A DNA stretch of 50,688 bases from Chlamydiae bacterium RIFCSPLOWO2_12_FULL_49_12 (GTDB taxonomy: Bacteria > Chlamydiota > Chlamydiia > Chlamydiales > Rhabdochlamydiaceae). The position numbers and the translations under genes were made by a program. Below the pieces are notes generated by a model. That model was not told the DNA's origin. It did not search any database and saw nothing but the letters and a program-made list of their open reading frames with translations. Location: contig MGME01000016.1 in NCBI GenBank assembly GCA_001796315.1, forward strand, positions 1 to 50,688, in the 5' to 3' direction. The first letter of the stretch is position 1. Every line of letters starts with the position of its first letter. Below, in pieces: positions 42,787 to 50,688 of this stretch.

Positions 42787-43605
42787 ATGTTCCGTCCTAG
42801 AGAACTCCATTCCCATCTTCTGAACTTGGGGGCTTTTCCCAAAAAGAGGCTCTCTCAAAATTTTCTCATCGATGGAAACATCCTTCAAAAGATTGTGCAC
42901 ACCGCCAAGATAGAAAAAGGAGATTGTATCTTAGAAATTGGTCCCGGTCCGGGGGCTCTCACCGAAGCTCTGCTCAAAAGGGGAGCGCGCGTGCTAGCCG
43001 TTGAAAAAGATCCCCTCTTCGTCCCGTCGCTACAGAACCGCTTTCCTCAAGCATGCATCATGCAAGGTGATTTTCTTAAGCTTTCGTTCTCTGACCTCTT
43101 CCAAGAAAAAACAAGCCCGTGGAAAGTGGTGGCAAATCTCCCTTACCATCTCACAACTCCCATCCTCGTCCGGCTTCTTTCGCTTTTTCCGGAAGTGGAC
43201 ACACTCACACTCATGGTTCAAAAAGAGGTGGGGGAGCGCCTGGTGGCAGCGCCCAAAACCAAAGCCTACAGCCGTCTCACCCTCTTCACCCATTTTTACT
43301 CAGAGCCCAAGTTCTGTTTTTCCGTCTCCCCGGGCTCCTTTTACCCAAAACCTTCCGTCTCGTCCTGTGTGATGCATCTTACCTTAAAAAGCCCTCCAAA
43401 GGTCTCCTCTGAAAAGGGACTCTTTGAGATGATCGGAAAGGCGTTTCAACAGAGAAGGAAGATGCTTCGCACCTCACTCAAGACTCTCTTTTCAACAGTC
43501 CGTGTCGAAAGAGCGCTGCATGCTCTCTGTCTCCCTGAGACGGCGCGCCCTGAAGAACTCTCCTTAAGAGAATTCATTGCCCTCTTCGAGGACATCCGGC
43601 ATTAG
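42787..43605 (+). CDS. rsmA: 16S rRNA m6,2A dimethyltransferase (KsgA/RsmA)
   Basis: 272 residues. It dimethylates two adjacent adenosines at the 3' end of 16S rRNA during 30S maturation. KKRLSQNFLIDGNILQKIV is at 19-37, SAM motif ILEIGPGPGALTEALL near 49, and catalytic NLPYHLTTPILVRL near 119. A C-terminal helical domain has FQQRRKMLRTSLKTLF near 223. AAGG lies a few nt before the ATG. The stop codon falls inside the left arm of a long palindrome. Confidence 0.97.
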   Translation: MFRPRELHSHLLNLGAFPKKRLSQNFLIDGNILQKIVHTAKIEKGDCILEIGPGPGALTEALLKRGARVLAVEKDPLFVPSLQNRFPQACIMQGDFLKLSFSDLFQEKTSPWKVVANLPYHLTTPILVRLLSLFPEVDTLTLMVQKEVGERLVAAPKTKAYSRLTLFTHFYSEPKFCFSVSPGSFYPKPSVSSCVMHLTLKSPPKVSSEKGLFEMIGKAFQQRRKMLRTSLKTLFSTVRVERALHALCLPETARPEELSLREFIALFEDIRH

Positions 43606-43772
43606 CCCGCATTTCTCACACCCTCTCAGGAAACTTGCACACTCTGTCGACCGATCTTGACTCTCTTATGGGCGAGGCCGTATTACACAACACTGTCCTC
43701 GCCCATAAGAGAGCCAATCTCGATCAACAGAGCGGCAATTTTCCGCGAGATTGTGTGAGAAATACGGGTTAG
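43602..43772. repeat. Long inverted repeat with ~75-bp arms between rsmA and dacF
   Basis: TTAGCCCGCATTTCTCACAC and onward pairs with a right arm ending GTGTGAGAAATACGGGTTAG. The inner arms (GACTCTCTTATGGGCGAG) are near perfect around a ~21-nt loop (GCCGTATTACACAACACTGTC). It starts on the rsmA stop codon and ends 11 bp before the dacF stop, filling the convergent gap. It may end transcription on both sides. Confidence 0.85.
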
Positions 43773-43782
43773 TCTTTCGAAA

Positions 43783-45060
43783 CTAAAAAATTGCACTCTT
43801 TTTTTTCCTCAAGACAATGAAGATCGCAGAAAAGATCGAAAAGATCATAAAAAGAGAGAAGAAGAGGATGCGGAAGCGATGAAAAAACCTCTGGGATAAA
43901 ACCCAGAAAGTAGGCAGGACATCTTCCACGGCAACCAGAGGAACGCTCTTCAACACCTCATTTTCTGAATTGATCAGCCGGATCTTACCAACACGCTCAT
44001 TTCGGAAGAGGGGAGCTTCCAGCGCGTCCCATTGAAGCTGCGGCCTTACATTAGGTTCTTCGGAAGGATAATAAGTTAACGAAAGATCTTCAGCGAGCTC
44101 GGCCTTAAGCGGCTTTTTCCCCCCTTTCACTTCTACAGAGAAGCGGTCATACCCCTTGGCAAAGAGCGTGCGTTGCACCTTCTTTTCTGAAAAGGCCGCC
44201 TCAAAAAGACGGATGGCGTCGCGAAACCTCTCTTTTTTGTCTTCACATCCCAAAAGCACCGCAATGAGAGAGCGGTTTGAATCTTCTGCAGAGGCGATCA
44301 GATTATTTTTTGCAAGAGAAGTATAGCCTGTCTTGATCCCTGTCGCCTTGGCGTAATAATAGGGCCCTCGTTTCAGGAGGCGATTGAACTGAACAAGACG
44401 GGATGCCGGCTGTTTGTTAGTCTCGGGACGTTCACATTCAATGGCTTTCACAATAGCTCGGAAGTGAGGATTCTTCATGGCCTCTTTGGCAAGAAGGGCC
44501 ATGTCAAAGGCTGTCGTCACATGTTCTCTCTGATGGAGACCATGAGGATTGGTGAAGCGGGTATGCGTTAACCCCTTCTCTTTCAAAAAGATGTTGAGTT
44601 CCTCCAGGAATTTCGGAATGCTCCCCGAGCAATGAAAGGCTAAAACATTCGTCGCGTCGTTCCCTGACTGCAGCAAAGCGCCGTACAAAAGGGTTTTGAC
44701 AGAAAGCCTCTCTCCGGGCTTCAGTCCCATCATAGTCCCCCCTCTCTCTAGCCAATAGGAAAGAGAAACATCGCTGCCTCTTGAGTCAGGAGAGGTGAGA
44801 GTTAAACATTCTCTGGGTGCTTCAACAATCTGATTCAGCCACTCCTCTCCCTTTTTTTCGAGGCAATAGTAAGCTGTAGCGACCTTTGTGATGCTTGCGG
44901 GGTACATCTGCCGCTGAGAATCTTTTTCATAGAGGACCTTCCCTGTCTTCGCATTGATGAGAATAGCCGAGGGAGCGGAAATCTTAATGCTAAGCTTTTG
45001 AGCGTCAGCATGTAATATTTCGAAACAGAGAAAAAAAATGCTAAAGAAGAAGCGTCTCAT
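43783..45060 (-). CDS. dacF: D-alanyl-D-alanine carboxypeptidase (DacF/PBP5 type)
   Basis: 425 residues, periplasmic and anchored at the inner membrane. It has a signal peptide (RRFFFSIFFLCFEILHADA). Active-site Ser56-x-x-Lys59 is in PASITKVAT, Ser-Gly-Asn is at 132-134, and Lys-Thr-Gly at 243-245. The C-terminal helix FFSLFMIFSIFSAIFIVL is followed by a basic KKKSAIF end. It trims the terminal D-Ala of peptidoglycan stem peptides, relevant to the reduced chlamydial cell wall. It is followed upstream by the CT550-like and rsbW genes, as at CT549-CT551. Confidence 0.95.
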   Translation of the reverse strand: MRRFFFSIFFLCFEILHADAQKLSIKISAPSAILINAKTGKVLYEKDSQRQMYPASITKVATAYYCLEKKGEEWLNQIVEAPRECLTLTSPDSRGSDVSLSYWLERGGTMMGLKPGERLSVKTLLYGALLQSGNDATNVLAFHCSGSIPKFLEELNIFLKEKGLTHTRFTNPHGLHQREHVTTAFDMALLAKEAMKNPHFRAIVKAIECERPETNKQPASRLVQFNRLLKRGPYYYAKATGIKTGYTSLAKNNLIASAEDSNRSLIAVLLGCEDKKERFRDAIRLFEAAFSEKKVQRTLFAKGYDRFSVEVKGGKKPLKAELAEDLSLTYYPSEEPNVRPQLQWDALEAPLFRNERVGKIRLINSENEVLKSVPLVAVEDVLPTFWVLSQRFFHRFRILFFSLFMIFSIFSAIFIVLRKKKSAIF

Positions 45061-45123
45061 TGAATGCTAACAAGATACGTGCACATGAAAAAAGAATCAA
45101 ATGGCAAGAAGTAAAAAAAAGAT

Positions 45124-45153
45124 TTGACTCCGGTCCTTGTTAAAGCTTAAAAT
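45124..45153 (+). promoter_or_regulatory. Putative housekeeping promoter for the CT550-like gene
   Basis: TTGACT and TAAAAT are separated by 18 bp. The predicted start of transcription (~45160) leaves a 15-nt leader to the ATG at 45175. Confidence 0.5.
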
Positions 45154-45174
45154 AAATTTACGGGGATGTACCAA

Positions 45175-45612
45175 ATGATCAATCCTATTGATCTCGAAAA
45201 GGAGTATCACAAATTTTCCCAAGACCTGCAGAAATGGTCTCCGGACGGTGTCATCCCCGTAAACTTATCGCTTCTTCACGAGATAGGGATTCTCAAGGAA
45301 GGCCAAAAAGAGACATCAGAGGATGACGATACGCTTTCCCACTATTTCCATGTCATCGAAACAGAAGAGAAAGTCACGCTCTTCAACGAGCAATTCGTGA
45401 TCTGGATTACTCCCCGAGTCATCGATGACCTCACTTCCACGCTCACTCTCATCGCGCTGCTCCACAACGAGAAACCCCGGCTTGAGGTCGTCTTCTCCTC
45501 TTCCGGCGTCTACAACTCTCCCAAGTACATTCTGAAAGTTCTTCAGCACTATTTGCAGGAGATGATCGATACGGAAAAACTTCTCTCCTCCATTGAAGAT
45601 AAAGAAGGTTAG
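45175..45612 (+). CDS. Chlamydial conserved hypothetical protein (CT550-like position)
   Basis: 145 residues from ATG 45175; ATG 45166 is also in frame but would leave almost no leader after the promoter at 45124-45153. There is no signal peptide or membrane helix. Acidic overall, with LSLLHEIGILKEGQ near 34, HVIETEEKVTLFNEQFVIWI near 60 and YILKVLQHYLQEMIDTEKLL near the end. It lies between dacF and rsbW as CT550 does in C. trachomatis. No function is known to me. Confidence 0.8.
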   Translation: MINPIDLEKEYHKFSQDLQKWSPDGVIPVNLSLLHEIGILKEGQKETSEDDDTLSHYFHVIETEEKVTLFNEQFVIWITPRVIDDLTSTLTLIALLHNEKPRLEVVFSSSGVYNSPKYILKVLQHYLQEMIDTEKLLSSIEDKEG

Positions 45613-45619
45613 AGAGAGT

Positions 45620-46045
45620 TTAGTTTTCTTTTGAAGAGTGGATCTTTTTGGTCAATGTGAGGATGTTGAAGCCATCTTCTCTTTGATAATGGACGCGATC
45701 CATCAAGCGAGAAACGAGGCGGATGCCCACTCCTCCTCTCTCATGGCTGTTCTCTTTTTGCAGCATCTCTAGGTAAGCCAAAGGATCAAAAGGAGCCCCG
45801 GAATCTTTAAATACAAAGACAAGACAATCTGACTTGGCATCGTTAATGACAATTTCAAGCTCTCCTCCTTTTCCTTGATAGGTGTGCTCGATCACATTCA
45901 CGACCACCTCTTCAACAGCTAATTCGATTTTTTTCATCTCCTTTGCAGTCAGCCCATTAGCAGTTACCTGCCCCTTAATCCAGCGTAAGATGTCGCTCAC
46001 CTGGTCTACCTGCGAAGAGAGAGAAAACGTCGCTTTTTTAACCAT
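45620..46045 (-). CDS. rsbW: RsbW-type anti-sigma factor / serine protein kinase
   Basis: 141 residues from ATG 46045 (MVKKATFSLSSQVDQV), where the GHKL fold begins; the frame upstream has no domain. N box ELAVEEVVVNVIEHTYQ near 51, G1 FVFKDSGAPFDPLAYLE near 84, and G2 HERGGVGIRLVSRLMDRV near 110 show an ATPase/kinase of the RsbW/SpoIIAB group. It would phosphorylate an anti-anti-sigma partner and hold a sigma factor, as in the chlamydial Rsb pathway. It matches the CT549 position and ends 7 bp from the CT550-like stop. Confidence 0.88.
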   Translation of the reverse strand: MVKKATFSLSSQVDQVSDILRWIKGQVTANGLTAKEMKKIELAVEEVVVNVIEHTYQGKGGELEIVINDAKSDCLVFVFKDSGAPFDPLAYLEMLQKENSHERGGVGIRLVSRLMDRVHYQREDGFNILTLTKKIHSSKEN

Positions 46046-46085
46046 CCGTTTCAAGATATACCAACAGAAGGTGAAAAAGAAAGGT

Positions 46086-46724
46086 TTACTGAAGGAGCAA
46101 ACCTTGAACAATTTTGTTTGCAAGCTCCCGGTAAAGAAGAAGCGTGACGTCTCCTTGCGCCCCTTCGATAGAATCGAGCTGTCCTAAGGAAAAACTGATC
46201 GAGCTCTGCCTCATTCCTTGAGTATTGATAAACGAAAGATCGGAAATGGAGTTGTAGTCAACGTAATCAAAATCGGCGTATGCGGTAACGGCATCGGGGC
46301 CAAAGAGAACATCTTGGGTGATGCTATCTACAAGCGTAACCTGAGCGGTCAGATTTTGCCTTCCTTCGGTAGACACAAGATTCTTTTCTCTCTTTCCTCT
46401 CCTCCCTTTACGGTCATACTGATAACCAATTTTGTCGCTGCTGTTTGAGAGAATGGCCACTTGGAGCGTAAGGTCGCCTCCCTCCTGCATGTAGAGGAAA
46501 CGGCCCGTTGCGCTCAGAGCTTGAATGAGGGCGTCTGCAAAGACGCCCCCCGTATCTCCCACGACGTAAGGGACAGAGACCGTTCGGGGCTTCTTTGGGT
46601 CTGAGGGAAAGGAGAAGCGATAGCCGCAAGAGGAAAAGAAAAGAAGGGCTGCGAGCGCACTCAACAGCTTAACGGCGGGGTAAAATTTCAAGGATGCGTT
46701 CAACTTTAAAGACTCTCTTCTCAT
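46086..46724 (-). CDS. LptE-like outer-membrane lipoprotein (CT548-like)
   Basis: About 212 residues from ATG 46724; an in-frame ATG at 46826 would lie inside the helicase gene and give an odd start. A signal peptide ends in a lipobox (ALLFFSSCGYRFSF, Cys near 33). The mature part resembles LptE: TVSVPYVVGDTGGVFADALI, LSATGRFLYMQEGGDLTLQV, and a closing LYRELANKIVQGLLLQ. LptE plugs LptD for LPS delivery to the outer surface. It overlaps the helicase gene by 56 bp. Confidence 0.72.
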   Translation of the reverse strand: MRRESLKLNASLKFYPAVKLLSALAALLFFSSCGYRFSFPSDPKKPRTVSVPYVVGDTGGVFADALIQALSATGRFLYMQEGGDLTLQVAILSNSSDKIGYQYDRKGRRGKREKNLVSTEGRQNLTAQVTLVDSITQDVLFGPDAVTAYADFDYVDYNSISDLSFINTQGMRQSSISFSLGQLDSIEGAQGDVTLLLYRELANKIVQGLLLQ

Positions 46725-48201
46725 TGCGTTTTGTGCAAAATGCTTCGACGCCCACGTAGCGTTTTTTTCCGTATTCCATCTCTCCCATATAAGTGGGCAC
46801 AATGGTCCGCTCTGTTTTTTCATCATTTGTTTTTAAATAGATGATTTCTAATTTTTCTCCTCTATCAATCGCCTGCCGGATAAGGGTCTGTTTATTTTCT
46901 AAAGAACATTTCATTTCAGCAATCTTGTATTGCAGAGTCGTTAAAAATTTGACGACTTGAAAGTCCAAAATCACATGCCTTTCTTCAAAAGGTCTTTTCA
47001 AGATAATCCCCTCGAGAGTACGACACCGGCTCAATGCCACGTACGCTTGACCCGGCGCAAAGAGCGCTCTCCCAAAGTCAATGATGACGCGATCATAGGT
47101 CTTCCCCTGACTCTTATGGATCGTAATCGCCCAGGCCAATTTAAGAGGGAACTGTTCAAAAAAGCCTTCCTTCTCTTGTTCCAGGCGATTTTTCTTTTCA
47201 TCAAAGATATACTTGTAGAGATCCCAGGTATGTCTTCCTACCGAGACAATACTTCCCTCTATGTCCACAGAAATCTCAGAGTCTGAGGCAGAAACGACCC
47301 TGCCTATGGTCCCATTCACCCAAAGCCCGGAAAGGTCGTTTACGAGAAACATGACTTGAGCTCCCACTTTTAGCTGCAAGTTGAACTCAGTCGGTGCATT
47401 CTTAAGATCAAAATCCCCCTCAATTTGCGCAGTAAAAGAAAAGAGCTTTGACGGGATCTCTTCGAGTTTTTGGGCATTGATCTCTTCTGCCGCCCGATTG
47501 GTTGCCGTGAGATAGAGATAGCCGGCGTCGTCTCCTTGCAAGGGAACGCTGCGTTCATTCAATCTCTTCAAATCCTGCTCTGAAAGGCTCTTTTTGCGAA
47601 TGGCATTTAAGAGGTCAATAAAGAGCAGGTCCTGCTGCCGATAGATCTTTTCCAGCTCCAAAAACTGGAAGCTAAAGCGACCCTCCTTCATGACTTTTGC
47701 AGAGAAGAAATAAGAGCTTTCATACCGGGTTTTAAAATACTCTCTCTCCTGAGAGGAGATCACAGGGGCCAATTGATACAGATCTCCAAAAAAGGCGATG
47801 CGAATGCCTCCAAAGGGCTCGCTTTTCTTTAAGACGGTCTGTAAAAAGAGGTCGATGCAATCGAGCAGATCTGCGCGCACCATGGAGATTTCATCGATGA
47901 TGATCAAATCGATATGAAGATAGATCTCTTTGTCTTTCAGCTGGCTTGCTTGGCGTCTTGCCTGTTCGAGTGTCACCTGAGGCCGAAAGCGGAAAAAAGA
48001 ATGAATAGTCTGTCCGCGGATATTCAGCGCAGCAACGCCCGTTGGCGCCAGGACAACGATCTGTTTGGAGCTTCTTAAGAGAACATAGGAGAGCAGGGTG
48101 GATTTGCCCGTTCCCGCATGTCCTGTGATGAAGAGGTTTTCATCCGTTTCTTCCAGGAAGTGAAGGGCCTGCCTGAATTTGTCATCAATTTGAATGTCCA
48201 C
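46669..48201 (-). CDS. PIF1-family helicase with C-terminal WYL domain
   Basis: 510 residues. Superfamily 1B helicase: Walker A GHAGTGKST at 27-35, APTGVAALNIRGQTIHSF near 52, Walker B LIIIDEISMVRADLLD near 99, GDLYQLAPV near 144, and AITIHKSQGKTYDRVIIDFG then YVALSRCRTLEGIIL near 365-400. The last ~65 residues (RGEKLEIIYLKTNDEKTERT, then KKRYVGVEAFCTKRNEKR) have the WYL fold pattern, which binds nucleic acid or nucleotide ligands. PIF1 helicases unwind forks and G-quadruplexes. Its 3' end overlaps the LptE-like gene and its start overlaps the BamD-like gene by 17 bp. Confidence 0.88.
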   Translation of the reverse strand: MDIQIDDKFRQALHFLEETDENLFITGHAGTGKSTLLSYVLLRSSKQIVVLAPTGVAALNIRGQTIHSFFRFRPQVTLEQARRQASQLKDKEIYLHIDLIIIDEISMVRADLLDCIDLFLQTVLKKSEPFGGIRIAFFGDLYQLAPVISSQEREYFKTRYESSYFFSAKVMKEGRFSFQFLELEKIYRQQDLLFIDLLNAIRKKSLSEQDLKRLNERSVPLQGDDAGYLYLTATNRAAEEINAQKLEEIPSKLFSFTAQIEGDFDLKNAPTEFNLQLKVGAQVMFLVNDLSGLWVNGTIGRVVSASDSEISVDIEGSIVSVGRHTWDLYKYIFDEKKNRLEQEKEGFFEQFPLKLAWAITIHKSQGKTYDRVIIDFGRALFAPGQAYVALSRCRTLEGIILKRPFEERHVILDFQVVKFLTTLQYKIAEMKCSLENKQTLIRQAIDRGEKLEIIYLKTNDEKTERTIVPTYMGEMEYGKKRYVGVEAFCTKRNEKRVFKVERILEILPRR

Positions 48202-49150
48202 TTTTCATGATCTCTTCTAAGCGATTCAGCCTCTTCCTTGAGCTCTCGGCAGCCTTTGTCTCCGGGTACTTGGCAACCGTTTTTGTATAATAGAGATGAG
48301 AGGCGTGGAGTTTTTTGGTGCGCTCATAAAACTGGCCCGTTTCAAACAAGTTCTTAGCATACACTTCTTTCATCGCGAGAAGCTTTTCTTGAGCCTTTTG
48401 AAAACGGTCGTCACGAGAAAAATCCTGGCCGAATTTCCGCACATGAATCTCGGCTAAATCCAAAAAGTCAGGATCGAGGAATTCTGCCTGGCATTCTGTC
48501 AGATAGACTTCGACAATGCTAAGATAAGCCTCAGGGGCAAGGGGATGCTTGGGAAAGCGGCGAAGCAGGGTTTGAAACGCCTCGATGCTTGCTTTATAAT
48601 CATCATCCCTTACTAGCAGCTGCCCCTTGCCAAAGAGAGCCTGGGCTCCCAGGTCATGATGCGGAAGGGCAGCGATCACTTCATCATAGATGGCAATGGC
48701 CTCTTCATCGGCAGGAACCCACTGGGGTAGGGAGCGCCAGCCTAGTAGATGTTTTTTGGCTCCTTTCTTGTAGCGCTCTGCAATTGCAAACTTGTACTGA
48801 ATGGCCTCTTCAAAAAACTTGGGGGTCGTCTGCTTTTTCAAGTAGGAAGAGAATTCCCGATTGGCCATCTGATAATCATGAAAGTGAAAATAGCTAACCC
48901 CGAGGTAAAAGTGAGCCTCATGCGCAAAAGGGGTAGAAGGAAAGTTCTTAATCACGATGGTTGCCTGATTGATGAGTACTTTCCAATCCTTCTTTTGATA
49001 CGCCTCCAGGGCAGCGCTATAGTGCTCTTGAACGGAGAGCGTCGCTACGCTCTTCTGATTGACAAACTTTCCCTCCTTGAGGGTATAGGTCGCCATCGAA
49101 AAAGAGGGGCAAAGTAACAGGCTTAAGATGAAGAAATGAATGACTTTCAT
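48185..49150 (-). CDS. BamD-like periplasmic TPR protein (CT547-like)
   Basis: 321 residues from ATG 49150; an upstream in-frame ATG (49246) reads through a repeat element and was rejected. A signal peptide (MKVIHFFILSLLLCPSFSMA) lacks a convincing lipobox. TPR-like repeats follow: HYSAALEAYQKKDWKVLINQ near 43, HEAHFYLGVSYFHFHDYQMA near 77, GKGQLLVRDDDYKASIEAFQ near 200, PEAYLSIVEVYLTECQAEFL near 233. This layout matches BamD/YfiO-type proteins of outer-membrane protein assembly. It lies between dnaE and the LptE-like gene. Confidence 0.72.
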   Translation of the reverse strand: MKVIHFFILSLLLCPSFSMATYTLKEGKFVNQKSVATLSVQEHYSAALEAYQKKDWKVLINQATIVIKNFPSTPFAHEAHFYLGVSYFHFHDYQMANREFSSYLKKQTTPKFFEEAIQYKFAIAERYKKGAKKHLLGWRSLPQWVPADEEAIAIYDEVIAALPHHDLGAQALFGKGQLLVRDDDYKASIEAFQTLLRRFPKHPLAPEAYLSIVEVYLTECQAEFLDPDFLDLAEIHVRKFGQDFSRDDRFQKAQEKLLAMKEVYAKNLFETGQFYERTKKLHASHLYYTKTVAKYPETKAAESSRKRLNRLEEIMKSGHSN

Positions 49151-49207
49151 CCGTCCTCCGGCGGAAACCCTGCCTTCAAGGGCCGGGTATTTCAAAATTC
49201 GGATTGA

Positions 49208-49265
49208 TTGCGACACGCGAGCCGCTCTCCCGAAAGATGGCGTCAAAAAATGTACAAAGTCGAGG
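49208..49265. repeat. Family 1 repeat, right half only
   Basis: TTGCGACACGCGAGCCGCTC through CGAAAGATGGCGTCAAAAAA to TGTACAAAGTCGAGG matches the right half of the 40371-40530 element with few changes. The left half is missing. It lies in the ~140-bp gap between dnaE and the BamD-like gene, upstream of the latter. Confidence 0.8.
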
Positions 49266-49291
49266 ATAACACAATTCTAGTAAAAATCGAA

Positions 49292-50688
49292 CTAGTTTTC
49301 TCGCCTCACAGCTTTGATAGAGGGCACCTTTTTTAAGTCTTCCTCCAATTGAGCCGTTGCCTCCACTCCCCAGGGGGGGGCAATAACAACATCGCCGACC
49401 TTTTTTTCCTGAGAGTAAAACTCAAGATGCAAGGGGGTAGGGCCGGGAAGAGAGCGAAAGAGTTTCTTTAATTGAAGAATGTGGCTGAGCCTCACGCTGT
49501 CCGCATCGAGGGAAAGGAATAATTTTACGGATGTTTCCTGTGCTCGGCCGTTTGTCTTAAAAGCCATCTTCCTCTCTCTTTTTTCTCCATTTTTTATCTT
49601 GGCCCTTTCTTTCTCATAAAGGGCTTCAAAATCCTGAAGCCGTCTCTCATCCAGTTTGGTTAAATCTTCCAGATGGCGGCAGTGCAGCTTGAACTCGCCG
49701 TCTCTTTTTTCGATCTGAAGGATGATGTAAAGAAGCTGGTTGTCTTCCAAAAGCGCTCCCTTTTCGGCATACAGCTCGGGCCAAATGGGCACTTCAAAAC
49801 GGTCTATGCCATCACCCAGGGTCACAAGGGCAAATTTGCGCTGGGTTCTTGCCGAAGTCCTTATCTTCACAGCCTCTACCAAGCCGCAGCAGCGTATCAC
49901 GCTTCCATCGTCGAGCTCTTCTAAACGGGAAAGGGGAACAGAAGAGAGTCTTGAAAACTGCTTGCGATAGCTGTCCAGGGGATGTCCCGTGAGATAAAAT
50001 CCTAAAACGGCGTACTCCTTTTTGAGGATCTCCCGAAGCGGCATCTTTTCCTGAATCGGAGGAGGGCCGGCGCAAAGCTCTTCTTTCTTCTCATCTAGAA
50101 GCGACAAGAGGTTCATCACCCCTTTTTCTCTCTCTTTTTGAAGAGATGAAGAGGCGTTGTAGAGCGGCTCCAGGCTCTCTAGGAGTTGCTCTCTTGCCCA
50201 TCCTGTAAAATCGAAGGCTCCTGCAAAGATTAACAGTTCAACAATCTTTTTTCCCACTTTTCTCGTATCCAGCCGCTCCAAAAAGTCCTGCAACGAAGCA
50301 AAGGAAGAGCCCCGCATTCTCTCTTCAAGGATGACCTCGACAACCCCTTCGCCGACTCCCTTGATCGCAGTCAGGGCAAATCGGATCCCCCGCTGCGTCG
50401 CCACAAACTTCTTTTCTGACTCATTCACATCAGGCGGGAGGATGGGAATCTTCATCGCCTGGCACTCTCGAATCACCTTCGCCACTTTAGAGATATCCTC
50501 TCTGTCCGACGTCATAAGAGCCGCCATCCACTCTGCAGCATAGTGCGCTTTCAGATAGGCCGTCGCATAGGTCAAATAGGCGTAAGCCGCCGCATGGGAT
50601 TTGTTGAAGCCATAGGAAGCAAACTTTTCAATTTTATCAAAGATGTGCATCGCCAAGTCAGGATCTATGCCCTTGTGGACAGCACCCT
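49292..50688 (-). CDS. dnaE: DNA polymerase III alpha subunit, C-terminal part (5' end beyond window)
   Basis: The frame is open to the right window edge (first codons read GAVHKGIDPDLAMHIFDKIE), so only the last ~464 residues are present. KFASYGFNKSHAAAYAYLTY is the typical polymerase/beta-clamp-proximal helix block. Next come ILPPDVNESEKKFVATQRGI and the HhH-like IKGVGEGVVEVIL, then an OB-fold (VIRCCGLVEAVKIRTSARTQ, FALVTLGDGIDRFEVPIWPE). It replicates the chromosome. It ends with RREN at the CT545-like position, followed by the outer-membrane assembly genes. Confidence 0.97.
   Translation of the reverse strand, partial: GAVHKGIDPDLAMHIFDKIEKFASYGFNKSHAAAYAYLTYATAYLKAHYAAEWMAALMTSDREDISKVAKVIRECQAMKIPILPPDVNESEKKFVATQRGIRFALTAIKGVGEGVVEVILEERMRGSSFASLQDFLERLDTRKVGKKIVELLIFAGAFDFTGWAREQLLESLEPLYNASSSLQKEREKGVMNLLSLLDEKKEELCAGPPPIQEKMPLREILKKEYAVLGFYLTGHPLDSYRKQFSRLSSVPLSRLEELDDGSVIRCCGLVEAVKIRTSARTQRKFALVTLGDGIDRFEVPIWPELYAEKGALLEDNQLLYIILQIEKRDGEFKLHCRHLEDLTKLDERRLQDFEALYEKERAKIKNGEKRERKMAFKTNGRAQETSVKLFLSLDADSVRLSHILQLKKLFRSLPGPTPLHLEFYSQEKKVGDVVIAPPWGVEATAQLEEDLKKVPSIKAVRREN

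Overview
The window is a chromosomal segment of a bacterium in the phylum Chlamydiae, most likely an environmental (amoeba-associated) chlamydia rather than a classical animal-pathogenic Chlamydia. Two blocks show this. The first runs CT504-like gene, gapA, rplQ, rpoA, rpsK, rpsM, secY and on to rplC, then CT529-like genes, fmt, lpxA, fabZ/lpxC and lnt. The second is dacF, a CT550-like gene, rsbW, an LptE-like and a TPR/BamD-like lipoprotein-type gene, and dnaE. Both blocks follow the gene order of Chlamydia trachomatis as I recall it (CT504-CT534 and CT545-CT551). The ribosomal operon also lacks rpsN, rpmD and rpmJ at their usual places, as in chlamydiae. Genes absent from C. trachomatis (adhP-adhE, kdpFABC, a zeta-toxin-like kinase, Fic, BRO/DinD relatives) point to the larger genomes of amoebal chlamydiae.

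Layout. 1-1328: 3'-truncated (by the window edge) GrpB-GNAT fusion on the minus strand. 1621-5430: adhP-adhE fermentation pair. 5390-6379: exported or anchored zeta-toxin-like kinase. 6589-11022: kdpFABC high-affinity potassium pump, including a 27-residue kdpF; then a TSUP permease. 11.8-17.7 kb: accessory region, visibly AT-richer. It holds a dinD fragment, a second broken gene, a BRO-type antirepressor, a fragment of an AAA ATPase, a Fic protein, and a small island bounded by a 54-bp duplication of the 3' end of tRNA-Leu. The island carries two cargo genes. 17.9-32.2 kb: gapA and the chlamydial ribosomal protein/rpoA/secY operon on the minus strand. 32.4-34.4 kb: two 287-codon paralogue-like genes with bilobed hydrophobic domains at the position of CT529 (Cap1). 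34.6-40.3 kb: fmt, lpxA, lpxC-fabZ fusion, lnt, DoxX. 40.6-43.6 kb, plus strand: rsmB, SurA-like chaperone, rsmA. 43.8-50.7 kb: dacF, a CT550-like gene, rsbW, LptE-like lipoprotein, PIF1-WYL helicase, BamD-like TPR protein and the 3' part of dnaE.

Three things stand out. (1) A dispersed family of long, nested inverted repeats occurs at 6463-6531, 12368-12557, 40371-40530, with partial copies at 37851-37875 and 49208-49265. Members share ends that read CTCGACTTTG and a core that reads CAGGAAGGG(G)TT. They sit mainly in promoter or divergent regions and one abuts a truncated gene. Other long palindromes (15363, 33334, 38013, 43602) lie elsewhere between genes. (2) rpsC, normally essential, is broken by what looks like a ~71-nt internal deletion with a frame change. 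(3) The rpsS product carries a ~40-residue Ala/Gly/Pro tail. The rest of the core genes look intact and ordinary.

All assignments come from reading translations and motifs; no database search was run. C. trachomatis locus numbers are recalled, not looked up.
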